Of a stretch of 64,000 nt of DNA, positions 16,533-25,836 are shown piece after piece. The notes beneath the pieces are model-generated. The model did not search any database. It saw only the letters and a list, made by a program, of their open reading frames with translations, and had not been told where the DNA came from. The position numbers and the translations under genes are program-made. The stretch lies in the NCBI GenBank assembly GCA_035535015.1, contig DATLQU010000037.1, positions 62,001 to 126,000 on the forward strand, written 5' to 3'. How positions within the stretch are numbered: the first letter of the stretch is position 1; each line of letters begins with the position of its first letter. This stretch comes from Palsa-661 sp035535015. Lineage in GTDB: Bacteria; Actinomycetota; Acidimicrobiia; Acidimicrobiales; UBA8190.

Positions 16533-17618
16533 CTACCTCAGACCGTAGAAGCGGCGGGCGTTTTCGCCCGCCACCCGGGCCAACGATGCGTCAGATAGTC
16601 GTCCCTCGTTGTGTTCGAGCAGTTCACTGGTGGCGCGGGGCCAGGCGCCGTCCCAGTGCGGATAGTCACTGGCGAACATGATGCACTCGTCTCCGAGAGT
16701 CTCGATCACGTGGGGAACACCACTCTCGTCGGGCTCGCAGGTGACCACCACATTGCCGGCGGCCACGTATTCGGACGGCGGTTTGCACCAGCCGTTCTCG
16801 ATCCAGTGGCCCCGCGATTCGTAGTGTTCGCCCAGCCGCTCCATGAACCACGGCAGCCAACCCACGCCGGCCTCGAGAAAAGCCACCCGCAGGCTCGGGT
16901 GCCGGTCGAAGACGCCGCCGCTCACCAGCGCCGTCATGGCCGTCATCTGGTCGAAGGGGAAGCTGATGCAGTGGACCTGGATGTAGTTGGTGAAGCGGTC
17001 GACCCCCAACTTGGGCAGGTGGATCCCCGGTGCCCCGTGGACACCGAGGGCCATGTCCATCTCGACGGCGGCGGCGTAGAAGCGGTCGAGGTCCGGGTGG
17101 TCGAGGTTGCGGGTCTTGAGGGCCGGCGGCACGACCGTGCAGACGAGACCCAGCTCCTTGGCTTCGCCCATGACGGCGATGGCGTCGTCGCCGTGCTCGA
17201 TGGGAGCAACCGCGGCGCCGAACAGGCGGCCGCCGCTGCGGTCACAGAAGGCAGCCGCCCAGCGGTTGTAGATCCGGGCCACGGCCGAGCCGAGGGCGGG
17301 GTCCTCGATGGTGGGGACACAGAGACCGAAGCTCGGGAAGAGCACCATGGCGTCGATGCCGTCGGTGTCGGCGTTGCGCAGCACGCCGTCGGGGGATCCG
17401 GGCTCGACGCCGGCGGCGTCGGTCATCCCGCTCTCCGGCGGACAGCCCGCCCCCGGTCCCTGGTACTGCGGATAGGGCCGGCCCTCGACCAGGACCCCGA
17501 GGTGGGTGTCGGTGCGCAGACCGATCTGATCGGGGAACCGGGTCATGAGCTCGGCGAAAAGAGACGCCGGCTCGATCATGTGGGCGTCGGCGTCCACCAC
17601 CTCGACGCGGGCGGCCAT
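16533..17618 (-). CDS. Amidohydrolase-2 family metal-dependent hydrolase
   Basis: 361-residue TIM-barrel protein of the ACMSD/amidohydrolase-2 group, whose members hydrolyse or decarboxylate cyclic and aromatic acids. The first metal site is DADAHMIEP at the N-terminus. A central His lies in GVHGAPG, and the C-terminal metal Asp is in FASDYPHWDG. Two similar genes occur at 22671 and 52258. ATG at 17618 overlaps the TGA of the upstream dehydrogenase by one base (TGATG) with AAGGGGA ahead, so translation is coupled. It is the last gene of a four-gene minus-strand operon. In this setting it could open a ring or cleave a beta-diketone-like acyl chain, but that is inference. Confidence 0.85.
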   Translation of the reverse strand: MAARVEVVDADAHMIEPASLFAELMTRFPDQIGLRTDTHLGVLVEGRPYPQYQGPGAGCPPESGMTDAAGVEPGSPDGVLRNADTDGIDAMVLFPSFGLCVPTIEDPALGSAVARIYNRWAAAFCDRSGGRLFGAAVAPIEHGDDAIAVMGEAKELGLVCTVVPPALKTRNLDHPDLDRFYAAAVEMDMALGVHGAPGIHLPKLGVDRFTNYIQVHCISFPFDQMTAMTALVSGGVFDRHPSLRVAFLEAGVGWLPWFMERLGEHYESRGHWIENGWCKPPSEYVAAGNVVVTCEPDESGVPHVIETLGDECIMFASDYPHWDGAWPRATSELLEHNEGRLSDASLARVAGENARRFYGLR

Positions 17619-18745
17619 CACGTCCCCTTTCTCGCACCGTCGAAGACGATGACGCTGCGGACGACCTCGCCGGCCTCCATGGCCCGGAAGGCGTCGTTGA
17701 TGTCGTCGAGACCGATCCGGCGACTGACCATGCCTTCGGCGTCGATGGTCCCGTTGCTCACCAGGTCGACCATGGCGGGGAAGTCGCGGTCGGGGTCGGT
17801 CGAGCCGTAGACACAGCCCACCAGGGTCTTGGCCCCGACGAAGAGCTCGAAGGCCGAGAAGGTGACGTCCTCCGAGGGCGAGCCCGCCCCCACCAGCACG
17901 GCCGTGCCGCCGCGCCGGGCCGCCTCGAAGGCGAGACGGATCGTCGGGGCCCTGCCCACCACCTCGAAGGCGTAGTCCACGCCCAGACCACCGGTCAGGG
18001 CCTGGATGGCGGCCAGGGCGTCGGTGGCCGACGAGTCGATGACGTCGGTCGCCCCCATGGCGCGCGCCGCCGCCAGCTTGGCCGCCATGTGGTCGACGGC
18101 CACGATGGTCTTGGCCCCGGCCATCCGGGCCCCTTGGATCACCGACAGCCCCACCCCACCGCATCCGATGACGGCCACCGTCGATCCCGGTTCCACGCCG
18201 GCGGTGTGCCAGACGGCGCCGATCCCGGTGGACAGCGCACAGCCAACCAGGGCGGCGAGTTCCAGGGGCGCGGCACGGTCGACGCGGACGACCTGGGCCT
18301 CGGGGACGAGGGTCTGCTCGGCGAAGGTGGCCGTGCCGAGCCCGCGGATCAGCTTGGTACCGCCCACCGAGCCGTAGGGTCCACCGATCGACTCCCCCAG
18401 GCCGACGTTGCACAGCATGGGCTGCCCGGCCAGGCACCAGAAGCAGCGGCGGCACGGCGGCATCCAGGTCAGGACCACGTGATCGCCCACCGCCACCCGG
18501 GTGACGGCCGAGCCGACCTCGGCGATGACTCCGGAACCCTCGTGACCGAGGACGGTGGGGAACATGAAGGGGATGGTGCCGTTCTGCACCGACAGATCGG
18601 AGTGGCAGACACCACTAGCCGTCATCTGCACCCTGACATAGTGGGGACCCACGGGCTCGAGGGTGATCTCCTCGACCTCGAAAGGCCTGCCCACCTCGCG
18701 CAGGACCGCGGCACGCACCACCTGGCCACCGTCGTTCGTCGTCAT
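17618..18745 (-). CDS. Zn-dependent alcohol dehydrogenase (class III-like)
   Basis: 375-residue MDR alcohol dehydrogenase. Catalytic zinc ligands are in SGVCHSD and GHEGSG. The structural zinc lobe is MPPCRRCFWCLAGQPMLC with four cysteines. The Rossmann motif is VIGCGGVGLSV. The layout matches actinobacterial class III/AdhD-type enzymes, which oxidise alcohols or S-hydroxymethyl thiols. It starts 2 nt after the stop of the upstream amidohydrolase-like gene and is coupled to the one downstream, so all four genes probably act on one substrate series. Confidence 0.9.
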   Translation of the reverse strand: MTTNDGGQVVRAAVLREVGRPFEVEEITLEPVGPHYVRVQMTASGVCHSDLSVQNGTIPFMFPTVLGHEGSGVIAEVGSAVTRVAVGDHVVLTWMPPCRRCFWCLAGQPMLCNVGLGESIGGPYGSVGGTKLIRGLGTATFAEQTLVPEAQVVRVDRAAPLELAALVGCALSTGIGAVWHTAGVEPGSTVAVIGCGGVGLSVIQGARMAGAKTIVAVDHMAAKLAAARAMGATDVIDSSATDALAAIQALTGGLGVDYAFEVVGRAPTIRLAFEAARRGGTAVLVGAGSPSEDVTFSAFELFVGAKTLVGCVYGSTDPDRDFPAMVDLVSNGTIDAEGMVSRRIGLDDINDAFRAMEAGEVVRSVIVFDGARKGT

Positions 18746-18747
18746 GG

Positions 18748-20481
18748 CTACTCCTTCGTTCCCGGGACCGTCACGGTGTCGGTGTCGCGCCCGGACCGCA
18801 ACACGGTGCCGGGGAGGGCTCCGGTGAAGGCGCCGTCAACGGCGATCTCGGTGCCGTTCACGAGAACCCGCTCGATGCCTTCGGCCTCGGCGTACAGACG
18901 GCTGGCCCCTCCGGGCAGGTCGGCGCGTGTCCTCTCGGGCAGCTGACCCACCCGGTCGGGATCGAAGAGCACGACGTCGGCGGCGTAGCCGGGGGCGAGC
19001 CGGCCCCGGCCCCGCAGACCGTAGAGCCGGGCCGGGACATCGGTGAGTTGATGGACCGCCTCCTCCCACGAGAGAAGGCCGCGCCTGCGGACCCCTTCTC
19101 CCAGAAGTGACGTGGAGTAGATGGCGCCGCACATGACGTCGAGGTGGGCACCGGCGTCGGAGCCGCCGACGATGGTCCTCGGGTCACGCCAGACGTCGGC
19201 CTTCAGTTCCCAGTCCGCTTCGGACTCGGGGATGGGCGGACGCAGACCCGTCCGCAGCTCGTCGGCGATGACGATGTCACACAGCGCGTCGAAGGGCTCC
19301 TGTCCGCGCTCCTTGGCCACCTCACCCACCGATCGGCCTTCGCAGCCGGCGTTGGACGGGGCGAAGGTCTCGTCGATCAGCAGCATCTGCCAGTTGGCCA
19401 AGGCTCCGATGATGCCCGCCTCCTTGGACGTCGCCCCTTCCTGGAGCCTGCGCCGTTGCGCCGGATCGGACAGCCGCCGGATCCGCTCGTCGGCGGGCAC
19501 GGCGAACAGCTCCCGCCAACCGGGCAGGCCGTCGATGATGGCCCCGTGAGAGAACGAGAGGCGGATCTTCATGGCGTGCGGCAACGTCAGGGCCACCACC
19601 GTGGCGCCGCGTTCGGCCGCGGTGGACGACGCTGCCAGCTGGTGCTCGAGGCCGGCGCGGTTCATGGCCGAGACGCCGAGCACGTTCCAGTTCACCGGCC
19701 GGTTGGCCAGAAGAGACAACGTGGCCATCAGATCGACCTCGTCGTCGCTGAAACCGTTCAGGCAGCCCGGGACGATGATCTCGAGTGTGGTGCCGTCATG
19801 ATCGCCGACGGCGGCGCAGAGGGTCTCGATCTCGGCCCGGGTGGCCGAACGCGAGGGCACGGGCGAGCCGTCGCCGTCATTGTGGGTGTGCGCCTGGGAG
19901 GTCGACAGCCCGAGCGCTCCCTCCTCGAGGGACCGGTGGAGCATGGACAGCATGGCCGCCACCTGCTCCTCGTTGGCCGACGATCCCACCGCCGCCTCAC
20001 CCATCACGACGCGGCGCACCGCCGAGTGGCCCACGAGGAAGCCGGCGTTGACACCGATCTTCCCGTCGAGGCGACCCAGCCAGTCACCGAACGACGTCCA
20101 GCTCCAGTCCAGCTTCTCGAGCGACGACAGCGGCATGCCCTCCACGCGGGCCATCATCCGGGCCAGGTAGTCCGAGTGGGCGGGACCCGACGGGGCCAGA
20201 GAGAAACCACAGTTGCCTCCGATCACGGTGGTCACACCGTGCAGCGGTGACGGACTGGCGGCCGGATCCCATGACAGCTGGGCGTCGTAATGGGTATGGA
20301 GATCGATGAAGCCGGGGGCTACGACGAGCCCGTCGGCTTCGATGACGCGGGTGGCCGTGCCGTCGGTGTCTCCCACGGCGACCACCCGGCCGCCGTCGAT
20401 CGAGACGTCGGTGCGACGGCCCGGTGCACCGGTGCCGTCGACCACCGTTGCGCCGCGGATCAGAAGATCGGGACGGGTCAC
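18748..20481 (-). CDS. N-acyl-D-amino-acid deacylase-type amidohydrolase
   Basis: 577-residue zinc amidohydrolase of the D-aminoacylase family. LLIRGATVVDGTG gives the small beta domain. Metal ligands His62 and His64 lie in GFIDLHTHYD. The late catalytic Asp is in VGGSDAGAHLD, and the C-terminal PGYAADVVLFDPDRV returns to the beta domain. Actinobacterial catabolic loci often contain such enzymes with no proven link to D-amino acids, so the true substrate may be a cyclic amide or imide. ATG overlaps the aldehyde dehydrogenase stop by 4 nt. Confidence 0.85.
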   Translation of the reverse strand: MTRPDLLIRGATVVDGTGAPGRRTDVSIDGGRVVAVGDTDGTATRVIEADGLVVAPGFIDLHTHYDAQLSWDPAASPSPLHGVTTVIGGNCGFSLAPSGPAHSDYLARMMARVEGMPLSSLEKLDWSWTSFGDWLGRLDGKIGVNAGFLVGHSAVRRVVMGEAAVGSSANEEQVAAMLSMLHRSLEEGALGLSTSQAHTHNDGDGSPVPSRSATRAEIETLCAAVGDHDGTTLEIIVPGCLNGFSDDEVDLMATLSLLANRPVNWNVLGVSAMNRAGLEHQLAASSTAAERGATVVALTLPHAMKIRLSFSHGAIIDGLPGWRELFAVPADERIRRLSDPAQRRRLQEGATSKEAGIIGALANWQMLLIDETFAPSNAGCEGRSVGEVAKERGQEPFDALCDIVIADELRTGLRPPIPESEADWELKADVWRDPRTIVGGSDAGAHLDVMCGAIYSTSLLGEGVRRRGLLSWEEAVHQLTDVPARLYGLRGRGRLAPGYAADVVLFDPDRVGQLPERTRADLPGGASRLYAEAEGIERVLVNGTEIAVDGAFTGALPGTVLRSGRDTDTVTVPGTKE

Positions 20482-21968
20482 GACGGGGCCGGGAAACGCA
20501 GGACAGTACGCGGTCGGGTGAAGGCCCGCATGCCCTCGGGGCCGAGCTCCACGCCGTAGCCCGACTGCTTCCAGCCACCGAACGGAGCGCGGTGGTCCAT
20601 GGCCGAGGTCCCGTGGGCGTTCACGAAGACCGTTCCCGCCTGGAGGCGGCCGGCCATGTCGTCGGCGACGGCGTCGTCGGCCGTCCAGATCGAGGCGCAG
20701 AGGCCGAAGACGGTGTGATTGGCCCGCTCGAGGGCCTCCTCGAGACGCCGGTAGCCGAGGACGGGCAGGGCGGGAGCGAACTGCTCATCGCAGACGATGG
20801 AGTCGTGGTCAGACGCCCCCTCCACGATGGCGGGCGAGACGAGATAGCCGCCGGCGCCGGCGTCATCGTCGCGCAGGCGGCCCGGGCGGTGGACGCGCGC
20901 ACCGGCGGCCTGAGCCTGGGCCAGCATGGCCTCAACGCGGTCGCGCGCCGCTGGCCGGTGGACGGGACCCATGGTGACCTCGTCGGCCAGACCGTCACCG
21001 ACCACCTCCTGGCTCAGGCGCGCCACCAGGGCGTCCACCATGAGAGCGACCTTTTCCTCGGGAACGTAGAGACGTTTGATGGCCATGCAGACCTGGCCCG
21101 AGGTGATGAAGGCGGCCTCCACGATCTTGGCCGCCAGGGCCTCGTCGATCTCCACGTCGGGGGCGATGAGAGCGGGGTCGTTACCCCCGAGTTCGAGCAC
21201 CACGGGGGTGAGCCCGGCCGAGGCACCGGCCATGACGGCCCGGCCGGTGGGCACTCCCCCGGTGAACGAGACCATGTCCACGTGCGGGTGGGCCACCAGG
21301 GCCGCGCCCAATTCGGGGCCCGGCCCGTTGACGGCGTTCACCACTCCGGGCGGGAGGGCCTCGGCCATGGCCGCCGTCACGGCCAGGACCGCTCCCGGGC
21401 AGGTGGGTGGGGCCTTCACCACCACGGTGTTGCCGGTGAGCAGCGCCGGCAGGATCTTGTTGCCCAGGACGGAGACGGGCCAGTTGAAGGGCAGGACACA
21501 GGCAACCACACCGAAGGGGACGTACTCGACGGACGTGTGGCGTCCACCACCACCTTTGAGCGACCGGGTCTCCAGAGCCTCGGCCACGAGCGGGGCGAAG
21601 GCCCCGGCCATCCCCCCGATGGTGCCGGCGTCGAACTGCGCCTCCCACAAGACTTTGCCGTGCTCGCGGGTGAGCAGTCGGGCCAGGTCGGACGAGCCGA
21701 CCACGGCACCGGCGGCGGCGGCCGCCTTGGCCACCAATTCGGCCCGCTCGGCCGGAGCCAGCGCCGCCCAGGCCGGCGAGGCACGGCGAGCCGCCGCCAT
21801 CGCCTTGTCCAACTGGGCCAACGAGGCTGAGGGGGCGTCGAGAACGACTTCGGCCGGTCGGACCGGATTGGTCACGGGGTAGCTCCCCGCTTCGCCGGCC
21901 ACCACCTCCCCGTCGATGACGAGCCCGATGCCGTCGCCCACCGAGCTTTCTCCCGGGTTGTCGCCCAC
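20478..21968 (-). CDS. Aldehyde dehydrogenase family protein
   Basis: About 496 residues, NAD(P)-dependent, converting an aldehyde to a carboxylate. It shows PFNWPVSVLGNKILPALLTG, the catalytic Glu in LELGGNDP and the nucleophilic Cys in SGQVCMAIKRLY. The C-terminal PFGGWKQSGYG is intact. Start: GTG at 21968 with GGGGGTGGGGA ahead; GTG at 21941 is possible. It is first in a four-gene operon and its promoter region carries a perfect palindrome shared with the divergent TetR gene, which probably controls it. Confidence 0.9.
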   Translation of the reverse strand: MGDNPGESSVGDGIGLVIDGEVVAGEAGSYPVTNPVRPAEVVLDAPSASLAQLDKAMAAARRASPAWAALAPAERAELVAKAAAAAGAVVGSSDLARLLTREHGKVLWEAQFDAGTIGGMAGAFAPLVAEALETRSLKGGGGRHTSVEYVPFGVVACVLPFNWPVSVLGNKILPALLTGNTVVVKAPPTCPGAVLAVTAAMAEALPPGVVNAVNGPGPELGAALVAHPHVDMVSFTGGVPTGRAVMAGASAGLTPVVLELGGNDPALIAPDVEIDEALAAKIVEAAFITSGQVCMAIKRLYVPEEKVALMVDALVARLSQEVVGDGLADEVTMGPVHRPAARDRVEAMLAQAQAAGARVHRPGRLRDDDAGAGGYLVSPAIVEGASDHDSIVCDEQFAPALPVLGYRRLEEALERANHTVFGLCASIWTADDAVADDMAGRLQAGTVFVNAHGTSAMDHRAPFGGWKQSGYGVELGPEGMRAFTRPRTVLRFPAPS

Positions 21969-22000
21969 GTCCCCACCCCCTGGTCGGCCGGGTCCTCCGT

Positions 22001-22021
22001 CCGGAGAACGTCGTTCTCCGG
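22001..22021. promoter_or_regulatory. Perfect 21-bp palindrome between aldehyde dehydrogenase operon and TetR gene
   Basis: CCGGAGAACG (22001-22010) and CGTTCTCCGG (22012-22021) flank a single T. The site is centred between two divergent genes, 33 bp before the aldehyde dehydrogenase start and 20 bp before the TetR start. Size and placement fit an operator for the adjacent TetR protein that controls both directions. Confidence 0.7.
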
Positions 22022-22041
22022 GATGATAGTTTCCCTTTTCG

Positions 22042-22674
22042 ATGGCGGCAGGGGCGGGGGACGGTCGAACTCTCACCGCCACGGCCACTCTCGGTCCGCG
22101 GCCGACGGTGACCCGCGACCTCGTGGAAGCGGCCCGGGTGCTGATGTGGGACACGGGCGCCCCCGGCTTCACCGTGACCCAGGTAGTGGCCGCCGCCGGA
22201 ACGTCGCTCAAGAGCTTCTACCGGTGCTTCGAGTCGAAAGACGAACTGCTGGTGGCGCTGTTCGAGGACGACGCCCGGAGGGGAGCCCAGGCGTTGGCCG
22301 AGGCTGTGGCCCGCTGCGACGAGCCGCTCGATCGGGTCCGCTGCGCCGTCCAGGGGCTCTTCGGATTCATCACCCTCGACGGTCGGCTGCCCTACGCCGC
22401 GGCCCTGGTACGTGAACACCTGCGGCTGTCCGAATCGCGACCCGACGAGTTGCGCGCCGTGCTCCAGCCGTTCGTCGCAATCCTCGCCGTCGAGCTCGAC
22501 AAAGGACGGCTCCACGGCGTGATCGCCGTGGACGATCCGGCACGGACGGCGAGGACGTTGTTCCATCTCGTCGTCTCCCACCTGCACGCGCTGATCTGCC
22601 ACCAGATCGAGGAGTCCCCCGCCGAGGTGGCCGACGATCTCTGGTCGTTCTGCGCCGCCGCCCTCCGTCCATGA
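22042..22674 (+). CDS. TetR family transcriptional regulator
   Basis: 210 residues. The N-terminal HTH reads PGFTVTQVVAAAGTSLKSFY followed by RCFESKDELLVALFE, the TetR hallmark. The ligand domain is unassigned. No ribosome-binding site precedes ATG 22042, so initiation may be leaderless or from a later codon. The gene is divergent from the aldehyde dehydrogenase operon across the 21-bp palindrome and overlaps the next amidohydrolase by 4 nt, so it probably represses both arms and is autoregulated. Confidence 0.9.
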   Translation: MAAGAGDGRTLTATATLGPRPTVTRDLVEAARVLMWDTGAPGFTVTQVVAAAGTSLKSFYRCFESKDELLVALFEDDARRGAQALAEAVARCDEPLDRVRCAVQGLFGFITLDGRLPYAAALVREHLRLSESRPDELRAVLQPFVAILAVELDKGRLHGVIAVDDPARTARTLFHLVVSHLHALICHQIEESPAEVADDLWSFCAAALRP

Positions 22675-23870
22675 GCGGACAGGGGGTGCTGTTGCCCGAC
22701 CCCGAGCCGCGGCCGATCGTGATCCCCGTGATCTCGGTGGACGACCACCTGATCGAGCCGGCCGATCTCTTCGTGGGTCGGGTGCCGAAGATGGTGGCCG
22801 ATCGGGCCCCCCGGGTGATCGAGAACGACGACGGCATGCAGTACTGGCACTTCGAGGACCGGACCTATCCGAATATCGGGCTGAACGCCGTGGCCGGTCG
22901 GGCCCGGCAGACCTGGAGCATGGACCCGTCACGGTTCGATGAGATGCGACCGGGCTGTTTCGACATCCACGCCCGGATCTCCGATATGGACATCAACGGG
23001 ATCTGGGCGTCGCTCTGCTTTCCCTCCCTGGTGGCCGGATTCTGCGGTGCAGTGTTCTCCCGGGCCGACGATCCCGAGTTGGGGCTGGCCTGCATGCGGG
23101 CGTGGAACGACTGGCATATGGACGTCTGGGCCGGGTCCTACCCCGAGCGGATCATCCCGCTGCAACTGCCCTGGCTGGCCGACGTGGCCGTGGCCAGCAC
23201 CGAGATCCGCAGAAATGCCGAGCGGGGATTCAAGGCGGTGAGCTTCCCCGAGTTCCCCGCCGCCCTCGGATTCCCGTCGATCTTCTCCGGGGAGTGGGAC
23301 TCCTTCTTCGCCGCCTGCCAAGAGACCCGGACCGTCGTCTGCCTGCACACCGGGGCCTCGTCGTGGGCCCCGCTTCCGAGCCCCGCACCGCCCTTCGAAT
23401 TGCTGCCCACCCTCTTCCCCGTGAACGCGCTGATCGCCGCCGCCGAGTGGCTGTGGTCGGGAGTGCCGCTGCGTTTCCCTGATCTGGCTGTGGCCATGTC
23501 CGAGGGGGGTATCGGTTGGGTGCCGATGCTGCTCGACCGGGTCGACTATGTGCTCAGCCACTCGGCCTCGGGATCGGGGTCCTCCGCCTGGCCGTCCGAG
23601 CTTCTGCCCAGTGAAGTGCTGCGACGGAACTTCTGGTTCTGCACGATCGACGACCCTTCCGTCATCGACGTGCGGCATCGGATCGGGATCGACCACATCA
23701 TGGTGGAGTCCGACTATCCGCACGCCGACTCGACGTGGCCCGACACGCAGGCCCTGTTGCAGAAGACACTCGGACATCTTCCGGCCGACGAACTGCGGAG
23801 GATCGCCTGGGGGAACGCCGCCGGCCTGTTCCGGCACCCGCTCCCTCCGGCCCACGACTGGCGGGCGTGA
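22671..23870 (+). CDS. Amidohydrolase-2 family metal-dependent hydrolase
   Basis: 399 residues, same family as the genes at 16533 and 52258. Metal-site motifs are VDDHLIEPADLF at the N-terminus, LHTGASS in the centre and VESDYPHADSTWPD at the C-terminus. It is longer in the N-terminal third, with DMDINGIWASLCFPS as in homologues that act on cyclic acyl substrates. It is translationally coupled to TetR (ATGA overlap) and followed 27 nt later by an acyl-CoA synthetase. The reaction, hydrolysis or decarboxylation, is unproven. Confidence 0.86.
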   Translation: MSGQGVLLPDPEPRPIVIPVISVDDHLIEPADLFVGRVPKMVADRAPRVIENDDGMQYWHFEDRTYPNIGLNAVAGRARQTWSMDPSRFDEMRPGCFDIHARISDMDINGIWASLCFPSLVAGFCGAVFSRADDPELGLACMRAWNDWHMDVWAGSYPERIIPLQLPWLADVAVASTEIRRNAERGFKAVSFPEFPAALGFPSIFSGEWDSFFAACQETRTVVCLHTGASSWAPLPSPAPPFELLPTLFPVNALIAAAEWLWSGVPLRFPDLAVAMSEGGIGWVPMLLDRVDYVLSHSASGSGSSAWPSELLPSEVLRRNFWFCTIDDPSVIDVRHRIGIDHIMVESDYPHADSTWPDTQALLQKTLGHLPADELRRIAWGNAAGLFRHPLPPAHDWRA

Positions 23871-23897
23871 TCGACGGTATGTCGGACGGGACGCGGC

Positions 23898-25424
23898 GTG
23901 CCTGAAGGGACGATGCTGGGCGGGATCGTGGCCGAGGCCGCCCGCCGGTATGGCGAGACGGCTCTCTACGTGGCACCGGAGGGGGGAACCCTGTCCTACG
24001 CCGAGCTCCACCGGTTGTCGGACGAGGTGGCGGCCGGCCTGTCGGCGCGCGGTGTCCGGCCCGGCGACGTGGTCGGGCTGTTGCTGCCGTCCGGTGCCGC
24101 CTACGCCGTGGCCTATGCGGCGGCGGCCAAGATCGGCGCCGTGGCCGCCGGGGTGAACGACAAGCTGTCACCTCCCGAACGTCGGCGCTGCCTGGCCATC
24201 GCCCGGCCGGCGCTCGTGATCGGATCGAGCGCCCTGGCCGGCAGCACCGAGGTGGGCACCGTGGAGGAGGTGGGCGACGTGATCGAGGTCGACCCCGAGG
24301 GCGCCGCCGGGGACGTGCTGGCCGGATTGCGGACATCCGGAGCGGCGGTGGCCGGACCACCCGACGATCCCGACCGGGCCGTGGCCGTGGTCTTCACCTC
24401 GGGGACGACGGGCGAACCCAAGGGCGCCGTCTTCGGCGAACGACAGCTCGACGCCATCAGCGAGGCCGACGGGGGGCGGCGCTGGGGCAGCGGGGGGCGG
24501 GGGCTGTCGTCCACGTCGTTCGCTCATCTGGGCTACATGACCAAGCTCTTCCAAGCCCTGCGCGGCGGCGGGACCAGCTTTCTGATGACGCGCTGGTCGG
24601 CCGGGGACGCCCTGGCCATGGTGGCCCGGCATCGGATCACCACGCTGGGCGGCATCCCCACCCAGGTGGCGCTGATGCTGGCCCACGAGAGTTTCGCCAC
24701 CACCGACGTCTCCTCGGTGCGGATCATCGCCCTGGGCGGCGGTCCGGCGACGGGATCACTGGTCCGCAGCGCCCGGGAACGGTTCGGCGTGCCCGTCGTC
24801 GTCCGCTACACCTGCACGGAGGCGGGGGTCGGGGTGGGAACCACCGTCGACGACGCGCCCGAAGACGCCGAGGTGTCGGTGGGTCGGGCCCGGGCCGGCG
24901 TGACGCTGACGATCCGCGACGACGCCGACGCCCTTGTGCCCGTCAGTGAGACGGGCCAGGTCTGCCTGGCCTCGGCCGCCGTGATGGCCCGCTACCACCG
25001 CGACCCCGACGCCACCGCCGCCGTCCTCACCGCCGACGGCGCCGTCCGGACAGGGGACCTCGGCTACGTCGACGAGCTCGGCCGGTTGCATCTGGTCGGA
25101 CGGAGCAAGGAGATGTACGTCCGAGGCGGGTACAACGTCTTCCCCCTTGAGGTCGAGGACGTCCTCTCGGACCATCCCGACGTGGCCCACGTGGCCATCG
25201 CCCCCCGGAGCGATCCCGTGATGGGAGAGATCGGGGTGGCCGTCGTCGTCGTCCGGGCCGGAGCCACCGCCCCCAGTCTCGACGGGCTCCGGGCCCACGG
25301 CCGGAGCCGACTGGCCGCCCACAAGCTTCCCGAGGCCCTCCTGCTCACCGACGAGCTGCCCCGGACGGCCATGGAGAAGATCGACCGGCAGGGGCTGGCC
25401 CGGATGGTGGCCGAGGGTGGTTGA
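23898..25424 (+). CDS. AMP-forming acyl-CoA synthetase/ligase
   Basis: 508-residue ANL-superfamily enzyme that activates a carboxylic acid with ATP and CoA. The P-loop is VVFTSGTTGEPKGAVF. The A8 hinge is TGDLGYVDELGRLHLVGR, followed by MYVRGGYNVFPLEVED. The catalytic lysine lies in PRTAMEKIDRQGL at the C-terminus. The start is GTG at 23898. The preferred acid is unknown. The frame ends at 25424 and overlaps the remnant acetyltransferase gene by 8 nt. Confidence 0.9.
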   Translation: MPEGTMLGGIVAEAARRYGETALYVAPEGGTLSYAELHRLSDEVAAGLSARGVRPGDVVGLLLPSGAAYAVAYAAAAKIGAVAAGVNDKLSPPERRRCLAIARPALVIGSSALAGSTEVGTVEEVGDVIEVDPEGAAGDVLAGLRTSGAAVAGPPDDPDRAVAVVFTSGTTGEPKGAVFGERQLDAISEADGGRRWGSGGRGLSSTSFAHLGYMTKLFQALRGGGTSFLMTRWSAGDALAMVARHRITTLGGIPTQVALMLAHESFATTDVSSVRIIALGGGPATGSLVRSARERFGVPVVVRYTCTEAGVGVGTTVDDAPEDAEVSVGRARAGVTLTIRDDADALVPVSETGQVCLASAAVMARYHRDPDATAAVLTADGAVRTGDLGYVDELGRLHLVGRSKEMYVRGGYNVFPLEVEDVLSDHPDVAHVAIAPRSDPVMGEIGVAVVVVRAGATAPSLDGLRAHGRSRLAAHKLPEALLLTDELPRTAMEKIDRQGLARMVAEGG

Positions 25425-25836
25425 GGGGACGCCGGCTCCGGCGCTGCCGGCGGCGGTGACGACTGGGAGACTGCGACTACGGCGATGGACCCCGGACGAT
25501 GCCGCCGCCCTGTCGGCCGCCGTCGAGGAGGGCCTCGATCATCTGCGGCCGTGGATGTCCTGGGCCGGCGACGAACCGCTCTCGGCCGAGGCCCGGGTCG
25601 AGCTGATCCGCGGATTCGAGGAAAGCTGGGCATCGGGAGTGGAAGTTGTCTTCGGGGCCTTCCTGGGCGAGGTCGTGGTCGGCGGTTGCGGGCTGATGAC
25701 CCGAGCGGGTGGGGCGGTGCTCGACGGGTGGGGCGGTGCTCGAGATCGGCTACTGGGTGCACGTCGACCGGCTGCATCAGGGCTTCGCCAGCGAAATGAC
25801 GCGGGGTCTGGTGGACGCCGCTTTCGACCGACTGGC
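25417..25836 (+). pseudogene. GNAT acetyltransferase, frameshifted by a 19-bp duplication and 3'-truncated
   Basis: The first frame encodes a RimJ/RimL-type GNAT start (TTGRLRLRRWTPDDAAALSA, then FLGEVVVGGCGLMTRAG). At 25706-25743 a 19-bp sequence is present twice, which shifts the frame by +1. Removing one copy restores GGAVLEIGYWVHVDRLHQG and FASEMTRGLVDAAFDRL, the expected next GNAT strands. The similarity then stops near 25832, before the final strands, where the stop of a minus-strand gene begins. Both lesions make the product non-functional. Confidence 0.8.
25706..25743 (+). repeat. 19-bp perfect tandem duplication
   Basis: CGGGTGGGGCGGTGCTCGA at 25706-25724 is repeated exactly at 25725-25743. 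Its length is not a multiple of three and it breaks the acetyltransferase frame. Confidence 0.95.
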
